DNA of 64,000 bases. Origin: Lineus longissimus (lineage: Eukaryota; Nemertea; Pilidiophora; Heteronemertea; Lineidae). The stretch lies in the NCBI RefSeq assembly GCF_910592395.1, contig NC_088320.1, forward strand, positions 4,032,001 to 4,096,000, read 5' to 3'. A model generated the notes under the pieces. It ran no database searches. It had not been told where the DNA came from and saw only the letters and a list, made by a program, of their open reading frames with translations. Made by a program: the position numbers and the translations under genes. This document shows, in pieces, positions 63,101 through 64,000 of this stretch. The first letter of the stretch is position 1; the number at the start of each line of letters is the position of its first letter.

Positions 63101-64000
63101 CAGCGAAATAAAAAACGCTTTTGCAGAATTTCAAAAATCGTTATATGGGTTTTTCATTCCGCTGAAGGGAAAGGGAAATTAGTGTAATTCACCAAAAAGG
63201 CCGGCTTCGACAGAGGAAGTTCTGCACTACTAATGATGTGAGTGTTGGACATTAATGGAGATTCGCCAGGATCCGCAATCGTGGATCTAATCGGCTACAA
63301 AAAGTTTAGGACACATCGAGTTGTCGTGTCGGAAAAAACGGACTAGAACGGAATATGATGGAAAGTATTATTTATTTTTTCTGGCTATAAGTGGTCGAAA
63401 ATTACCTATCCAGTTCGAAAGTCAATAAACGACACGTTATAGTTTTTATTTGACTTGATTCGACGCGGACGCGATCAAACATTTCGATATTTTTCTTCAA
63501 AAGTGAAAAAGGGAGAACGAAAACCCATCCGTCACAGTCAGTTCATAAATTTGCGGCTGCTGTTTTCTCCCTAATGGAAGATTGTGATACTGAAAATAAA
63601 CCAGAAAGCAACCGTGTTTAATTGTACAGAAACGGTACGTTTCAAGCAAATAACTGCTCCTTAATTACGCGAATAGCGCGTGTTGGGAAACTGTCATTAC
63701 AACTTGCAATTGAAAAATAATAACGTGTAATAAAGGAAACTACCCATACCCCGTCCGTTATTAATTGTGAAGAGAGTCATGTCAAGTTGTCTTTTTTCCA
63801 AATGAAATTACTATTCGGAAAAATACCGGAGTGCAATATAGTAATTGGATTTTGTAACCGCAGGTTTCTAGAAAAATTATGACTGCAGTACGATGCACAA
63901 AACGAATCCCGTTTCGAATCGTATTTGCTCGTATTTATGCGTTTTTCCGAAAGGACAGCGATACTTAATTTCTTCATTGTAATAAATGACAGAAAGTACG

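Larger units (their letters stand above)
53802..64000. other. Non-coding spacer right of mir-993
   Basis: No gene, homeobox or further microRNA hairpin was recognised. It contains two MITE-like palindromes (56954-57081 and 60051-60169) and a (TC)10 microsatellite. An RFX X-box-like CCATGGCAAC lies near 57536, and a TGATTGATTG Pbx/Hox-type word near 58423. If the cluster is canonical, the next gene to the right should be Hox3, but none of its exons is visible by 64000. Confidence 0.45.

Overview
This is AT-rich animal genomic DNA, most likely from a marine lophotrochozoan (mollusc, annelid, brachiopod or relative). It covers part of a Hox cluster. Two features can be named with confidence. One is the terminal coding exon of Hox4/Deformed on the + strand (6191-6510), with a complete homeodomain followed by the Hox4-type LPNTK tail. 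The other is a precursor hairpin of the Hox-linked microRNA mir-993, a mir-10 relative, on the - strand (53719-53801). Both arms of the hairpin are conserved. The species cannot be named from this sequence.

Layout. 1-6190: sequence upstream of the homeodomain exon, presumably the Hox4 intron; I found no first exon or YPWM hexapeptide. 6191-6510: Hox4 homeodomain exon and stop codon. 6511-32980: long non-coding interval with little recognisable transposon sequence; it holds scattered small fold-back repeats and a 32-bp perfect palindrome of overlapping TAATTA sites. 32984-41503: a dense repeat island. It contains 275-300 bp dispersed repeat monomers, 49-bp minisatellite blocks, two 640-650 bp duplicated blocks with YY1-like palindromes, and a decayed tandem pair of exonuclease-endonuclease-phosphatase (EEP) domains of the Helitron/Helentron or LINE endonuclease type. 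41504-53718: mostly unique DNA with a 24-bp perfect inverted repeat and a three-copy 123-bp repeat. 53719-53801: mir-993. 53802-64000: non-coding sequence with two related 120-130 bp MITE-like palindromes.

How the parts fit. Hox clusters are usually transcribed with the more anterior gene 3', so Hox3 would be expected to the right, and this interval would be the Hox4-Hox3 spacer. As I recall, mir-993 lies in that part of arthropod Hox clusters. Here it reads opposite to Hox4. The most striking unexplained structure is the repeat island between them. Five of its monomers carry an intact CTCF-type core, all in one orientation, and the flanking duplicated blocks carry eight YY1/Pho-type motifs. 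A mobile family may therefore have placed architectural protein sites inside a Hox spacer. That is inference from motifs only. Almost all other open reading frames in the window are short, unconserved in appearance and probably fortuitous.
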